From Fonticula-like sp. SCN 57-25 (Eukaryota > Nucleariida > Rotosphaerida): 25,422 nucleotides of DNA. Below the pieces are notes generated by a model. It was not told where the DNA came from. It was given only the letters and a program-made list of their open reading frames with translations, and did not search any database. Position 1 is the first letter of the stretch. Each line of letters opens with the position of its first letter. Positions 1 through 9,300 of this stretch are shown here, one piece after another. A program made the position numbers and the translations under genes. The DNA lies in NCBI GenBank assembly GCA_001724245.1, contig MEDX01000060.1, forward strand, positions 1 through 25,422, written 5' to 3'.

Positions 1-94
1 CAGCCTTGGCGGGGGCCTTGCCAGCGGGCTTCTTGTCGGCGACGACCTTCTTCTCCTCCTCCTCCTTCTTGTTGACAACGGGCTTGGGGGCCAT
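1..94 (-). CDS. Lys/Ala-rich basic protein, N-terminal fragment (histone H2B-like or ribosomal protein)
   Basis: Only the first 31 codons are in the window; the gene runs off the left edge. The ATG at 94 sits in a good context (GAAATGG). The visible N-terminus begins MAPKPVVNKK, continues with a run of Glu, then Lys and Ala-Pro-Lys repeats. Such a tail is typical of core histone H2B, of histone H1, and of some ribosomal proteins such as uL23, and the fragment cannot separate them. A TATA box about 55 bp upstream implies a strongly transcribed gene with a short leader, which fits any of these. There is no intron in the visible part. Seen: composition and start. Inferred: identity. Confidence 0.55.
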   Translation of the reverse strand, partial: MAPKPVVNKKEEEEKKVVADKKPAGKAPAKA

Positions 95-148
95 TTCTGC
101 TGATGCTGATGAGCAAAAAGTGATCTGCGCGGAAAGTGTCCCCCGCCC

Positions 149-155
149 TTTTATA
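149..155 (-). promoter_or_regulatory. TATA box of the basic-protein gene
   Basis: TATAAAA on the minus strand, inside GAGTATAAAAGGG, lies about 55 bp upstream of the ATG at 94. This spacing would leave a 5' leader of roughly 25-30 nt if transcription starts about 30 bp downstream of the box. Confidence 0.65.
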
Positions 156-511
156 CTCGGGAAAAAGTCAGTTACGATCCGCCTTCAACATGGCGCAATA
201 TGGGGCGGTGTTCGATCCGCGGATCCAACACCGCTTTGTTGGCTTTGCGCAACACGGCTGTGGCAGGTTGTGGAGTGCCCCTCAAGAGATTGATTGAAGT
301 CGAGCTTAGCAAACTTGCAATGCACGTAATGACGGCCTTTATAGCTGCGCAAAAGAATAGTTCATATATATAGACATGAGTACAGTCTCTTTTTTACAAT
401 CAGTGCATGCACTTTTAGGTTTATTTTTACCAAATATGATACTGATATTGGACCATAGCATCGATGTATGGTCATGCTGTGATCACGGATCAGATCGAGA
501 CATGCGTATAT
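156..511. other. Intergenic stretch without a recognised gene
   Basis: This stretch is the upstream region of the basic-protein gene and the 3' flank of the acyltransferase gene. I see no open frame with family similarity and no RNA gene. It becomes AT-rich after about 340. Confidence 0.5.
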
Positions 512-517
512 TTTATT
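512..517 (-). terminator. Polyadenylation signal of the acyltransferase gene
   Basis: AATAAA on the minus strand, about 40 nt downstream of the stop codon at 558-560. Confidence 0.5.
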
Positions 518-557
518 TGATATAAGAGGCCAACAAAGCAAAAAATGAGCCTATCGC

Positions 558-1675
558 CTACAAGATACCCGCCCACATCTCCTTTGAAAAGAGGAAGCAA
601 ACGAAAAAGACCATTGCGACATCGATCAAGAGCGCCGTGACGATGCGCTTGAACCCAAACGCGCCCACAGTGAGCCCCTCGACCTTGCGTTTCTCTGCAA
701 AGTAGCCCGTCTTGTAAAAGGTGTCCAGCAGCGCGTCCTTTTCGCGGTACCTCTCCTGTGTCCACGTGATGAACGCCGCCTCTTCCTTCGGGATGCTCTC
801 AACAGCTGCAAGGAAAATTAGCATGGCATCGTCGATGACCGGGATGGGATCGCGTACGGAACTTGCGGATGTGCATGTGGATGAATGGCGGCGACTTTCC
901 GTCGAGGAAAACGGAGCGGAGCGTGTACACGATCGACGGGTACTGCTTGGCGGTGGTGCCCTGGTAGGCGATCGTGATGTCGACGACGTCGTTGAGGACC
1001 GTGTGCAGCTGATCAAAGCAGTGGTAGAGGCCCGTCGTGCGCGGCACGAGCATGTGCTCGTACGGCTTCAGGTCGATCTGCTTGGCGTACTTTTCGCTCT
1101 TTTCGCGGCTCTCGGGGCGGATGATGGTCCCTTCGGGGAACACGACGAGCCAAAAGGGCCACGATGAGCGATCGCGGTACGTCGCAAAGTAGGAAGACAT
1201 GGACTTTTTGTCCTTTTCCCAGCTGCGCGCGAGGAAAATAAACTCAAAGAACCAGTACATGCCCCAGCCAAAGAAGGGGATGATGCGCAGCGACTTTTTC
1301 AGGATGATGCGCAGGGCGCCGGAAAGGCGGCGATTGTACGCCACAATCCACATGTACCACCAGTCGAGGAACGTCTGATGATTCGCAATCACAATGTAGT
1401 TTTCGCCGCGGAGCCTACGAAATGTCAGTAAAGGCGCGCGTGGCGAGCGATGCGCACTCGTCATGGTCGCCGCTGAGCACAAGGCGCGTCGGCGCAAAGA
1501 GGCTGGTGATCAGGACGATCTGCGCCGCCCATGCCTCCATCGACTGGCGCACGAGCGCCCTAAACTTGAACTTGCTAAACGGGCGCACCAGCAGGAAGGT
1601 GTACTGCGACAGCTGGATCGTCACGGCGATGCCGAGGAACAGCACCGCAAAGACGAGATACCGCAGCGCATTCAT
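558..1675 (-). CDS. 1-acylglycerol-3-phosphate / lysophospholipid acyltransferase (LPLAT; AGPAT3-5/LCLAT1 type)
   Basis: Three exons: 1458-1675, 858-1414, 558-805 (340 aa). The 43-nt first intron has a TACTGAC branch site just before its TAG. This is a membrane-bound acyltransferase that moves an acyl group from acyl-CoA to a lysophospholipid, probably in the ER. Visible motifs are the catalytic HX4D box NHQTFLD (H85, D90), a PFFGWGMYW stretch (119-127) and the substrate-binding FPEGT (165-169). A hydrophobic segment near residues 5-30 and another near the C-terminus look like membrane anchors. After the second intron the sequence reads RKFPVESIPKEE, and the Trp/Glu-Lys-Asp pattern that follows matches the AGPAT3-5/LCLAT1 C-terminal block. 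The ATG at 1675 was chosen because the hydrophobic anchor follows directly; an upstream in-frame extension has no family support. Exact substrate is not predictable. Confidence 0.88.
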
Positions 1676-1700
1676 GGCGTGCCTGGCTCGTCGGTCGGAT

Positions 1701-1735
1701 TGCAAACTAAAGATCAGTTTGCAGTGGCGGGAAAA
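1701..1735. promoter_or_regulatory. Inverted repeat plus E2F-like site upstream of the acyltransferase gene
   Basis: TGCAAACT (1701-1708) and AGTTTGCA (1716-1723) form a perfect 8-bp inverted repeat with a 7-bp spacer. GGCGGGAAAA (1726-1735), whose complement TTTTCCCGCC matches the E2F core, follows at once. Both lie 25-60 bp upstream of the ATG at 1675. The AGTTTGCA half-site recurs as a tandem array upstream of AVL9. Confidence 0.4.
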
Positions 1736-1877
1736 CATAAAAAGTGCATTTTGGGCAACTTCTAAGGCACAGTGCGGCTACAATGAATATAATTATAGAC
1801 CAATAAAGGCAATATATTGTGATAGAATGATAGAATGAATGTCTAAATACAAAAGAAATACAACTAAAAATGCCATG

Positions 1878-2573
1878 TCAGATTTGCTGCAGTTGCCAGT
1901 TTAGCCTCCTTGCCTCGTCCACCGAGCGGTGCACCTGCCCCGAGATCGAGTCGATGTGGTCATTCTGCCTGTCAAGTTCGCACGAAATACTCGTCGCCTG
2001 CTCGCGCAGCTCACGCAGCATTCTGTCCATTCCGTCCATGTTGTCGGCGAGCCGCTTTTCGCGCCCATCATCATCGTCCAAGAGGTACTCCATGCGGGAG
2101 GGCGGCGCGTCAAAGGCGCTCGCGCTCGCCGACGCGCCGGGCTCGGGCGACAGCGAGGCGGACGCGCGCGGGAGCGGGGCCGAGGCGGAGCGCTCGGGGA
2201 GCGCCTTGGGCTTGCCGCGGCGGTGGCGGCGAAGGAAAGGGAAAAGGCAGCCGAGTTTGTTGGCGTCGCGGCGGGCCTCGCGAAGGGTCGACTTTACCGT
2301 CTCTGTGCGCCGATCAATTCGGCCAAGTTGCTCTGAAAAGAATGAGAAAGAAGAGAAAAAAGAAGGAAAAGTCAGTCAAAAATGCTGTGAAAAAGATGGC
2401 GCACCGCCCTGCTCGTGTAGGTTTCGTGATGTCTCTGCGCCGATCTGCGCGGTCGCCGACAGGTCCGACATGATGCGGTCCGACAGCACGAGCGAGTCGT
2501 CCACCGTGCGGCTCGCCTCGGCGTGTATGGCCTGAATCTCGCGCTCAATCTCCTCGTTCGATGCGGACCCCAT
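1878..2573 (-). CDS. SNAP-25/SNAP-29-type Qb/Qc SNARE
   Basis: Two exons: 2405-2573 and 1878-2332 (207 aa; 72-nt intron, phase 1). The protein supplies two helices to a four-helix SNARE bundle that drives membrane fusion. The N-terminal Qb helix spans about residues 7-80 and includes HEQGEQLGRID, nearly the SNAP-25 Qb core, with the zero-layer Gln at Q55. The C-terminal Qc helix spans about 148-207 with zero-layer Q179 in DRQND. The linker has one Cys followed by LFPFLRRHRRGK, then a Ser/Ala/Pro-rich stretch, and lacks the palmitoylated Cys cluster of neuronal SNAP-25. Membrane contact may therefore rely on the basic patch, as inferred for SNAP-29-like members. The only near upstream alternative is a GTG at 2603; the ATG at 2573 is the start. 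There is no transmembrane segment, as expected for the family. Confidence 0.88.
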
Positions 2574-2702
2574 TGCGGCGATGTTGACGCGTGATGTCGT
2601 CACTGACGGTCAATGTCATCATTCTGCTTTGACGGACGGCGAAATGCTGACTCATCAAAATTCCTGCCGTTTCGCCGCCGTTTCGTTTCCCCTGACGGCG
2701 CC

Positions 2703-3158
2703 ATGACCATGGATCGCCACCCGCTCGGCTGGCTCGCGCGCCTTTTGTACATTCTCGAAGCCCTCGGCAACTATGCTGTCGGCATTGCGACGCTCGTTGA
2801 GCCCGCGCAGGTCCTTCCCATTCTCTGCCCGCTCATCTCTTCCACTGATCCGATGCTCACGCGCCCCGAGATCACGTACCTCGCGCGCATGCTCGGCATC
2901 ATGCTGACGCTCGGCGCCACCACAATGTTCTGGGTGTCGCTCTGCCGCCACCGCGCGACGCTGCTCGCCCTCTGCTGCGGCCTGCTCTTTGTCGATGTCT
3001 CGTGTACGACGCTCGCCTACACATACCTCGGCAGCCGGCTGCCCGACCCGAGCATCGCCGTCGCGCTCGCCATGTTTGTCCTCTACCTCTTGCTGCGCGT
3101 GTACTCTATCTTTGCAGTGCTCTTTTCGTCGTCAAAGCAGCGCGAAAAGTCGCACTAG
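2703..3158 (+). CDS. Small polytopic membrane protein of unknown function
   Basis: Single exon, 151 aa from the ATG at 2703 (a second ATG lies at 2709 in a CCATGG context; an in-frame ATG at 2613 would add 30 polar residues). I do not recognise the family. The sequence shows four hydrophobic stretches, near residues 8-32, 60-85, 87-110 and 118-142, with a short basic tail ending KQREKSH. The first segment contains an aromatic/Gly pattern (ILEALGNYAVG). It diverges from the SNARE gene, with 129 bp between start codons, so the two probably share a promoter region. Location and role are not predictable. Confidence 0.7.
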   Translation: MTMDRHPLGWLARLLYILEALGNYAVGIATLVEPAQVLPILCPLISSTDPMLTRPEITYLARMLGIMLTLGATTMFWVSLCRHRATLLALCCGLLFVDVSCTTLAYTYLGSRLPDPSIAVALAMFVLYLLLRVYSIFAVLFSSSKQREKSH

Positions 3159-3177
3159 GCCATGAAAGTTGTACGGA

Positions 3178-3183
3178 AATAAA
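3178..3183 (+). terminator. Polyadenylation signal of the small membrane protein gene
   Basis: AATAAA starts 20 nt after the stop codon, so the 3' UTR must be very short. Confidence 0.5.
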
Positions 3184-3227
3184 GGTTAAAATTGATTGGC
3201 GCGAAAGCTGTGATAGCCATAAAGTAC

Positions 3228-3300
3228 ATAAAAATGGACAAAAAAGCACCAAAAAAGCACCAAATAGCATAAAAAGGCATAAAAAGGCACCAAAAAAGAC
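3228..3300. repeat. A-rich tandem repeat between convergent genes
   Basis: Irregular 9-11 bp units of the type AAAAAGCACC / CATAAAAAGG repeat about seven times between the 3' ends of the small membrane protein gene and AVL9. Confidence 0.5.
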
Positions 3301-3312
3301 TTATTTTGTGTC

Positions 3313-6058
3313 TTATTTGGCGTCTTCTTCAACTAAACTGTCCGCCTCACTTGCCCTTGCACTCTTCTTTTCCTCACTCGCCGTGCTCCCAATTGACGAG
3401 CTTGACGCCGTCCCGCCTCCTCTCCTGCGCGCAAAAAAGCTGCTTACACTTGACCGCACTGACCCAACGAGCCGCATTCCTTCTTCGCCCGCCATTGAGA
3501 GCGACTGCTGTACCATTGGCGCAATGTCGCGTCGGATCTGTTCTTGAACGCTCGATACTTTGTTGCTGATATTGTTGCCAATGACCGTCGCAGACCTGAA
3601 TGAATGTTAGAAAAGGAAAGATAAAATGACATAAAAGACATGAAAAGACAAAGAAAATGGCATTAAAAGACACGAAAGTATATATAAAAGTACATACACT
3701 GACATGTAAACGACACATAAATAGACATAAAACTCATAAAATGACACAAAAAGACACATAAATAGACATAAATATACATAAAATGACACAAAAAAACACC
3801 GTTATGCATTGTTCGTACTGAATGAGGCGTGTCTGCAAAGGGTCTTCGTGCCATGGATGACCCGGCACAGTCGACGGCAAAAGTCGCCCTGTACTCGCAA
3901 GTGCATTCCATCCAGCAAAGTTGCGTGTGCCTCGCCAGCCAATAATAAACTTGTTGCCATAATCGGAAAGTGACACAATTGGCTCATTTGCAGTAGTAGT
4001 AGTAGTAGTAGATGTAGTAGATGTAGTAGAAGTAATAGATGTAGATGAAGCAACTGTAGATGTAGATGGAATAGAAGATGTAACTGAAGATGGAATTGAA
4101 GATGTAGTGACAGTGATTGAGGGAAGTGAAGCATCTACAATGTTTGTAGAATCACTCACAGATACGATTCCGGAATCATTATTGTCAATTCCAGAATGAG
4201 TATTGTCAATATCAGCATGAGTATTGTCAATATCAGCATGAGTATTGTCAATATCAGCATCGATTCCAGAATCAATTTTCATTCCAGAATCACTTTCAGT
4301 TTCGCCCGCTCTTGCCGGCAGTGGCGGTGCAATTTCCTCTTCCCCAGGCTGAACAGTCACCGTCACACTCTGACCACGTGGCCTCGCAATGGCCACATTA
4401 CTTGATGACGCATCCATCACGTGATCACCATAAAACGTATGATGCGCCGTCGACAGAAACGACAAAAAGTACACTTCAAACTGCTGCCTCACCCAATCAT
4501 CGCTGCCTTCCCAGCCACTTTGAGCATCACGCTCACTTGCTGCAACTATGGCCACGTGTCAGGCAAACTAGTTTGCACATTAAAGTCAGTTTCAAACGGA
4601 CCTGCATCATAGGCGATGCTTGCGATGGTGTCGATGAAGCGCCGGTCGGAGATGGTGAGGCTCACGGCGGCGGCCAAGGCGGGGTCGGAAATTTCAAATG
4701 ACATTGTGTCAAGCTGTCAATGTGTCAGTAGGGCTATAAATGGGAATGTTGCTATTTATGGCGCACGTCGAGGACGACGTCGGCGGCGGCGAGCTTGCTT
4801 TCCTTGATGATTTGGTTGTTGCAGCCGACGAGGGCGGACGAGGCGGAGGCGAGATCGTCGAGCTGCATAAGTGAGCAGTACGGCTGAAGTGTGCCCTGAA
4901 GTAGGAAAGTGTAAGAAAAAGTAAGGAAGAAGACATAAAAGTGGGGGTAAAATGCAGTAAAAGTAGGCAAAAGTGGGTAAAATGACCACAAATGACCATG
5001 AATGACACAAAATATGGTCATGATTATGTTGGCAAAAAACACAAAATAACACAAAATAACCAAAATTGACCACAAAACAACACTAAAATCCACTAAAATG
5101 ACACTTATTCTCCCTTATAATCTCAATGTTTTCTATTTCGTACGTGAGAGTATATTGACAGTGGAAGGCCGTGCGCCGCCCACGCGTCCCGCTCCGCCCC
5201 CGCGTACGCCGAGAACGCGATCGTCCCCGAGCTCAGCGACTGCAGCAGGCCAGGAAAGAGCGACGCCAGCGTGTAAATAAACGTGCTCAGCGTCGAAGCG
5301 GCGCCGGCAGAGAAAATAATAATTTTCTTTTCGAGCATCATGCACTTTAGCAGCGACAGCAGCTTGACGCCATGCGTCAGGAGCATCGACCGCGGCGTCG
5401 TTCCTGCAAGCTAGTTAATTGACGCCGAAATGACACAAAAAGACATGAAAAGGAAGAAAAATGGCGGACCGACGTAAAAGAGGGACGAATCGCCGTGCGG
5501 CGTCGTGGCATTGCTCGTGCCGATGAGATGGCGCTCAAACTCGTGGAGGATCGCCGTCTGAGAAAAGTCGCGCTCGTTGAAGAGCGCCGCCGAGACAATG
5601 TCCAGCTTGGAGCAAATGACGCCAAAGAGCGGTTGGCGCAGGAGAACGACCACCGCTTTTTGCACAGAGCTGCGCGTGATGTCGGCCGTGCGCGTCGACA
5701 GCTCCTGTGAGGCAGCATGAGCACGGGATTCAGAAAAAAAAAAATATATGTGACGCACGCTGGCCCGAATCTGACGGTAAAAAGAGACGCCGTACAGCGG
5801 CGTATTGGCGACTATCGCGTCCTCTGGGACTGCCTCGAGCATGAAAAAGGAAAAGTCCGAATTGCGATGGTGGATGCCATCGGGCAGCGCGAGGAACGGG
5901 AGGAATCGCCACTCGTGCGGAAGCGAGTACGGCGACGCGCCAACTACATTCGACTGCTTTTTCGCGGCGGGAAGCGCGGGCAGCGAAAGGTCCACCTGCG
6001 GGCCAAGCGTGTGGTGAAAGCCCACAAGCATCACGTACGCGACCGGCGCATCATCCAT
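3313..6058 (-). CDS. AVL9: AVL9 homologue (DENN-type protein of the late secretory pathway)
   Basis: Seven exons: 5759-6058, 5470-5704, 5144-5403, 4767-4895, 4602-4713, 3819-4539, 3313-3595 (679 aa; human AVL9 is of similar length). AVL9 belongs to the DENN-related regulators and acts in late secretory traffic and cell polarity. The N-terminus shows the family block VGFHHTLGPQVDLSLP, then LPHEWRFLPFLALPDG and YGVSFYRQI. After intron 1 follow TADITRSSVQKAVVVL and ERDFSQTAILHEFE, then MLEKKIIIFS and SLFPGLL (DENN core). GWEGSDDWVRQQF and LSDYGNKFIIGWRGTRNFAGWN match the C-terminal family region. Exon 6 carries a fast-evolving insert: three copies of the heptapeptide ADIDNTH, then a Ser/Thr-rich run. 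The tail after intron 6 is Ser/Ala-rich, as in homologues. The start is the ATG at 6058; nothing upstream is conserved. Confidence 0.92.
3596..3818 (-). repeat. Repeat-rich intron 6 of AVL9
   Basis: A 223-nt intron (donor GTACGA, acceptor TTCAG) made largely of variants of GACATAAA and ATGACACAAAAA on the plus strand. The same short motif recurs in other long introns of this window. Confidence 0.55.
3991..4060. repeat. GTA trinucleotide microsatellite in AVL9 exon 6
   Basis: A run of GTA/GATGTA triplets on the plus strand, read on the minus strand as a Thr/Ser-rich segment of AVL9. It lies in a non-conserved insert between two conserved family blocks. Confidence 0.7.
4200..4260. repeat. 21-bp tandem repeat in AVL9 exon 6
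   Basis: Three near-perfect copies of a 21-bp unit starting GTATTGTCAATATCAGC, encoding ADIDNTH on the minus strand. The length is a multiple of three, so copy-number change would keep the frame. Confidence 0.8.
4896..5143 (-). repeat. Long A-rich intron 3 of AVL9
   Basis: A 248-nt intron (donor GTACGA, acceptor CTTCAG) with loose repeats of ACACAAAATAACCAAAAT and AATGACCA on the plus strand. No gene is inside it. Confidence 0.5.
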
Positions 6059-6092
6059 GGCAGCCCGCTCTGTTGACCAAGTCCCTGACAAT

Positions 6093-6120
6093 CAGTTTGC
6101 AGTTTGCAGTTTGCAGTTTG
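6093..6120. promoter_or_regulatory. Four tandem CAGTTTG heptamers upstream of AVL9
   Basis: Four perfect copies of CAGTTTG lie about 35 bp upstream of the AVL9 ATG at 6058. The same AGTTTGCA word occurs as an inverted repeat upstream of the acyltransferase gene. A regulatory role is inferred only from position and recurrence. Confidence 0.4.
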
Positions 6121-6193
6121 CATATTTGTGCGAATCTGTGAAGCTGCTGTGAAGTGTGCAGTGATGCCATGCGACGCCATTGCCGAGAGAGAA

Positions 6194-6199
6194 TTTATT
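6194..6199 (-). terminator. Candidate polyadenylation signal of the myosin gene
   Basis: AATAAA on the minus strand, about 115 nt beyond the myosin stop codon at 6315-6317. Confidence 0.4.
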
Positions 6200-6314
6200 C
6201 ATGTTTAACCAGAGGTCATAGGGGCAAAAAGCAACGAAAACTGTGCTAAACTAACAGATCGGCACGACTATTACGATGGAAAAAGAATTGAAAACCTATG
6301 AAAAAAAAAACTGT

Positions 6315-9300
6315 CTAGCTGAGCATCTCGACGTAGTTTGACGGGATGAGGCCCTTGCGGCCCGCGAGCGATCCCTCCCACCAGTCGCCCGACTCCTTCT
6401 TCGTGATAGTGATGACGTCACCCGTCACGAAGGTGAGCTCGTCGGCCTCGGTCGCCGTGTAGTCGTACAGCGCGCGGCACGTCGGAAGCTTGGGCTTGGG
6501 CGCCGGCGGCGGAATCGGACGCTTTCCAGACGCACCAACACTAGAGAAAGAAAAGAAATGTAAGTCAAAGGGAAATGAAAAGTACAGGCAAAAAGTAACA
6601 AAACATGGTCAAAAACATGCAAAACATAGGCAAAAATACTCAAAACCATACACAAAAACTACACTTCCATACACAAAAACAACATCCAAAAAACAGTCAA
6701 ACGCACCCTGGCACTGGACGTGCGCCTCCCGGCCGCGGCCCAATCGCCGCCGCCACATCCGCCCCACGCTGCACCGGCGCCGCCGCCGCCGCCGCCTGCG
6801 GCGCCGGCCTCGCCATCATCCCCATCATCGGCGGCCTCCCCATGCCCATCGGCGGCCTCGCCACGGGCGCTGCCTGCGGCGGCGCCTGCTGATACGCCGG
6901 CTGCGGCGGCGCCGGCTGCTGATATGCCGGCTGCGGCTGCTGATAAGCCGGCTGCTGCGGGCGCGCTTGAGGGGCACTGCGCGTCGGCCCACGCCCCGCC
7001 GGCTGCGCCAAGCTCCTCGACGGCGCAATATTGCGCGAGTCCTTTGGCAGCCCCGGCGGCACCTTTAGCACGCCATTCTTCATTGTCGGCGCCCTCACGA
7101 CGCTGTCCGGGACAAACTTGATCACTTGCTTTCCCTTTTTCAGCGCGTACTGAATCTGGTCCGAAAACACTAAAGGCGTCTCGCGGCGCAAATGTTCCAT
7201 CGACTTTTGCTGGATCGCCACGATAAGTTCCGTCTTGAAGACGCTCTCAAAGACATTGTCGTATTCGCCGGTCACGTGGATGACAAAAATGTCGTCGGCC
7301 AGCGTCGACACTGAGATGCCAGAGATGGCCTCGAGGCCCAGTTTGCGCTTGACGACGTTGACGTACTTGCCCTTGTTGGGGCCTTCCTTGGCTTTTTCGA
7401 GGGCGATGAGGTAGAGGGTGCGCTCGCCGAGGAGGAGCACGCGGGGTTGCGGCTTGTAGCGGCGCTCGTACTTGATGATGTTGTCGGCAAAGACAATGCG
7501 CTCTTTCTTGTCTGAAAGAGGAAAGAGGAAGGGGAATGAGTAAAAAATAAGGGCAAAAATTGAACAGAAATCAGACACGAAACAAGAAAATCAGACACAA
7601 AATTATGCAATTCAGACACAATTCAGACATAAAACAAGCACAAAATAATCAATTTAGCAACAATTCAGACACAATTTAAACACAATACAAGCGAATCAGA
7701 CGAATCAGATGAATCAGACGTACCGACAAGAGTGCGCAGGCTCGGATTGTCGAGGAATCCGATATAGTCGCCAATGTACTCGCGCTTGAGACTGATGCGC
7801 TTGCGCTCCTTGCGGCCGACCATAATATCTTGCGCTGATTACGTCATCAGTATCATCAACATGACGTAATATGAGGCCACGTACACTTTTCCTTGAGCTC
7901 GAGGAAGTACTTGCGCGCCTTCCATGAGCGGTACGCGCGCTGAATCTTGACGGCGTAGCTGTGGTACTTGCGGCCGCGCATCTCTTCAAGCAAAAAGAGC
8001 TGAAAAAATGAGTGTTAGCAAGGGGTAAAGTGAAGGTAAAGTAAGGTAAAGTGAGGTATAATGAGGTAAAGTAAGGTAAAGTGAGGTAAAGTGGCACAAA
8101 AGTGACACTAAAAATGACACAAAAACAACACAAAATGAAGTAAATTGACACAAATTGACACAAAAATCACATAAAAATGACCAAAAACACCCAATAAACC
8201 CAAAATATCACAAAATTTCGTACCGACTCTGGCGACTTGATAAACACCTTGGTCCTCCCCATCTGATACTGCGCCGGGTCCATATCCACCGACTTTAGCA
8301 CATGAATCACCCCCTGCTGCGCCTGCCCCGCCCACGTGGGGAACGTTTCCGGCGTCAAAATCGCAAACCTGCGCAGGAACTTTTCATACACCTGGCGGTA
8401 CGCATAGCCCGCGCGGCGAATGCGAATGTTCTCCTTGAGGTTCAGATAACGAACCTGATGCGTCACGTGACCATTGTCCCAGTCCTTTGCCTTTTTCGTC
8501 TCGTTGGGCTTGATGCAGCGGATGTAGTGGGGGGTGCACTTGACGAGCGTCTCGACGAGGACGTTGGCTTGGTTTTTGATCTTAAAGGCGGCGGTGGTGG
8601 GGCGCTTCTTGTCGTCAGAGTTCATCTCTTCAGGGAAGAGAGAGCGAATGAAGGGGCTAGGGAAAAGAGTCAGTAAAAGTGGTTGAAAAAGAGACAGTAA
8701 AGTATCATTAAAAGTGACATTAGACAATAAAAGTATCATTAAAAGTAAACAAAAGTATCATTAAAGTGACAATAAAACAACAACAAGTATCATAAAAGTG
8801 ACAATAAAGCAACAAATGAATCATTAAAAGTGACAATAAACCAACAAAGGTATCATTAAAAGTGACAATAGACAACAAAAAGTATCATTAAAAGTGACAA
8901 GAACTCAACAAAAGCATCATTAAAAGTGACAATAAACTACTAAAAACCAGAAAAACACCCATAAAACCCCAATATCCCCCTCTTCATCCCCACGTACTTT
9001 GAAGTGGTCTGCATGAGGACGATGAGATCCTTGTAGAGCGTATCCCTATTCGCCTCACAAAACCCAGTGCCATCATACGTCACCTTACCCGCATAATGCG
9101 TCACCACAAACGACGCATCCAGCCCCCTAAAATGCGCATGATCACTGATACTCATCTGCAGCTTATTCAGCAGCTTTGCATCCGCGCCCTCTGATTGGCC
9201 GTGCAGCTGCGCGCAAATGTCATCGAGCACGGCCATAATGCCGACAGGGCGCTTTGACTCGATCAGATCGCACACGATCTTGTTGTTGAAAAAGTCGATC

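Noticed and set aside
2574-2603. Upstream extension of the SNARE protein
   Set aside because: The extension would need a GTG start; the first ATG is at 2573 and the family has no conserved residues upstream.
6059-6091. Upstream extension of AVL9
   Set aside because: It would start at TTG; the ATG at 6058 precedes the conserved N-terminal block.
6490-7121. Plus-strand Pro/Ala/Arg-rich open frames
   Set aside because: They are antisense to the low-complexity TH2 region and SH3 exon of myosin and cross its intron.
8024-8936. CRISPR-like regular repeats
   Set aside because: Units of 10 and 32 bp without unique spacers, inside spliceosomal introns of a eukaryotic gene; these are minisatellites.
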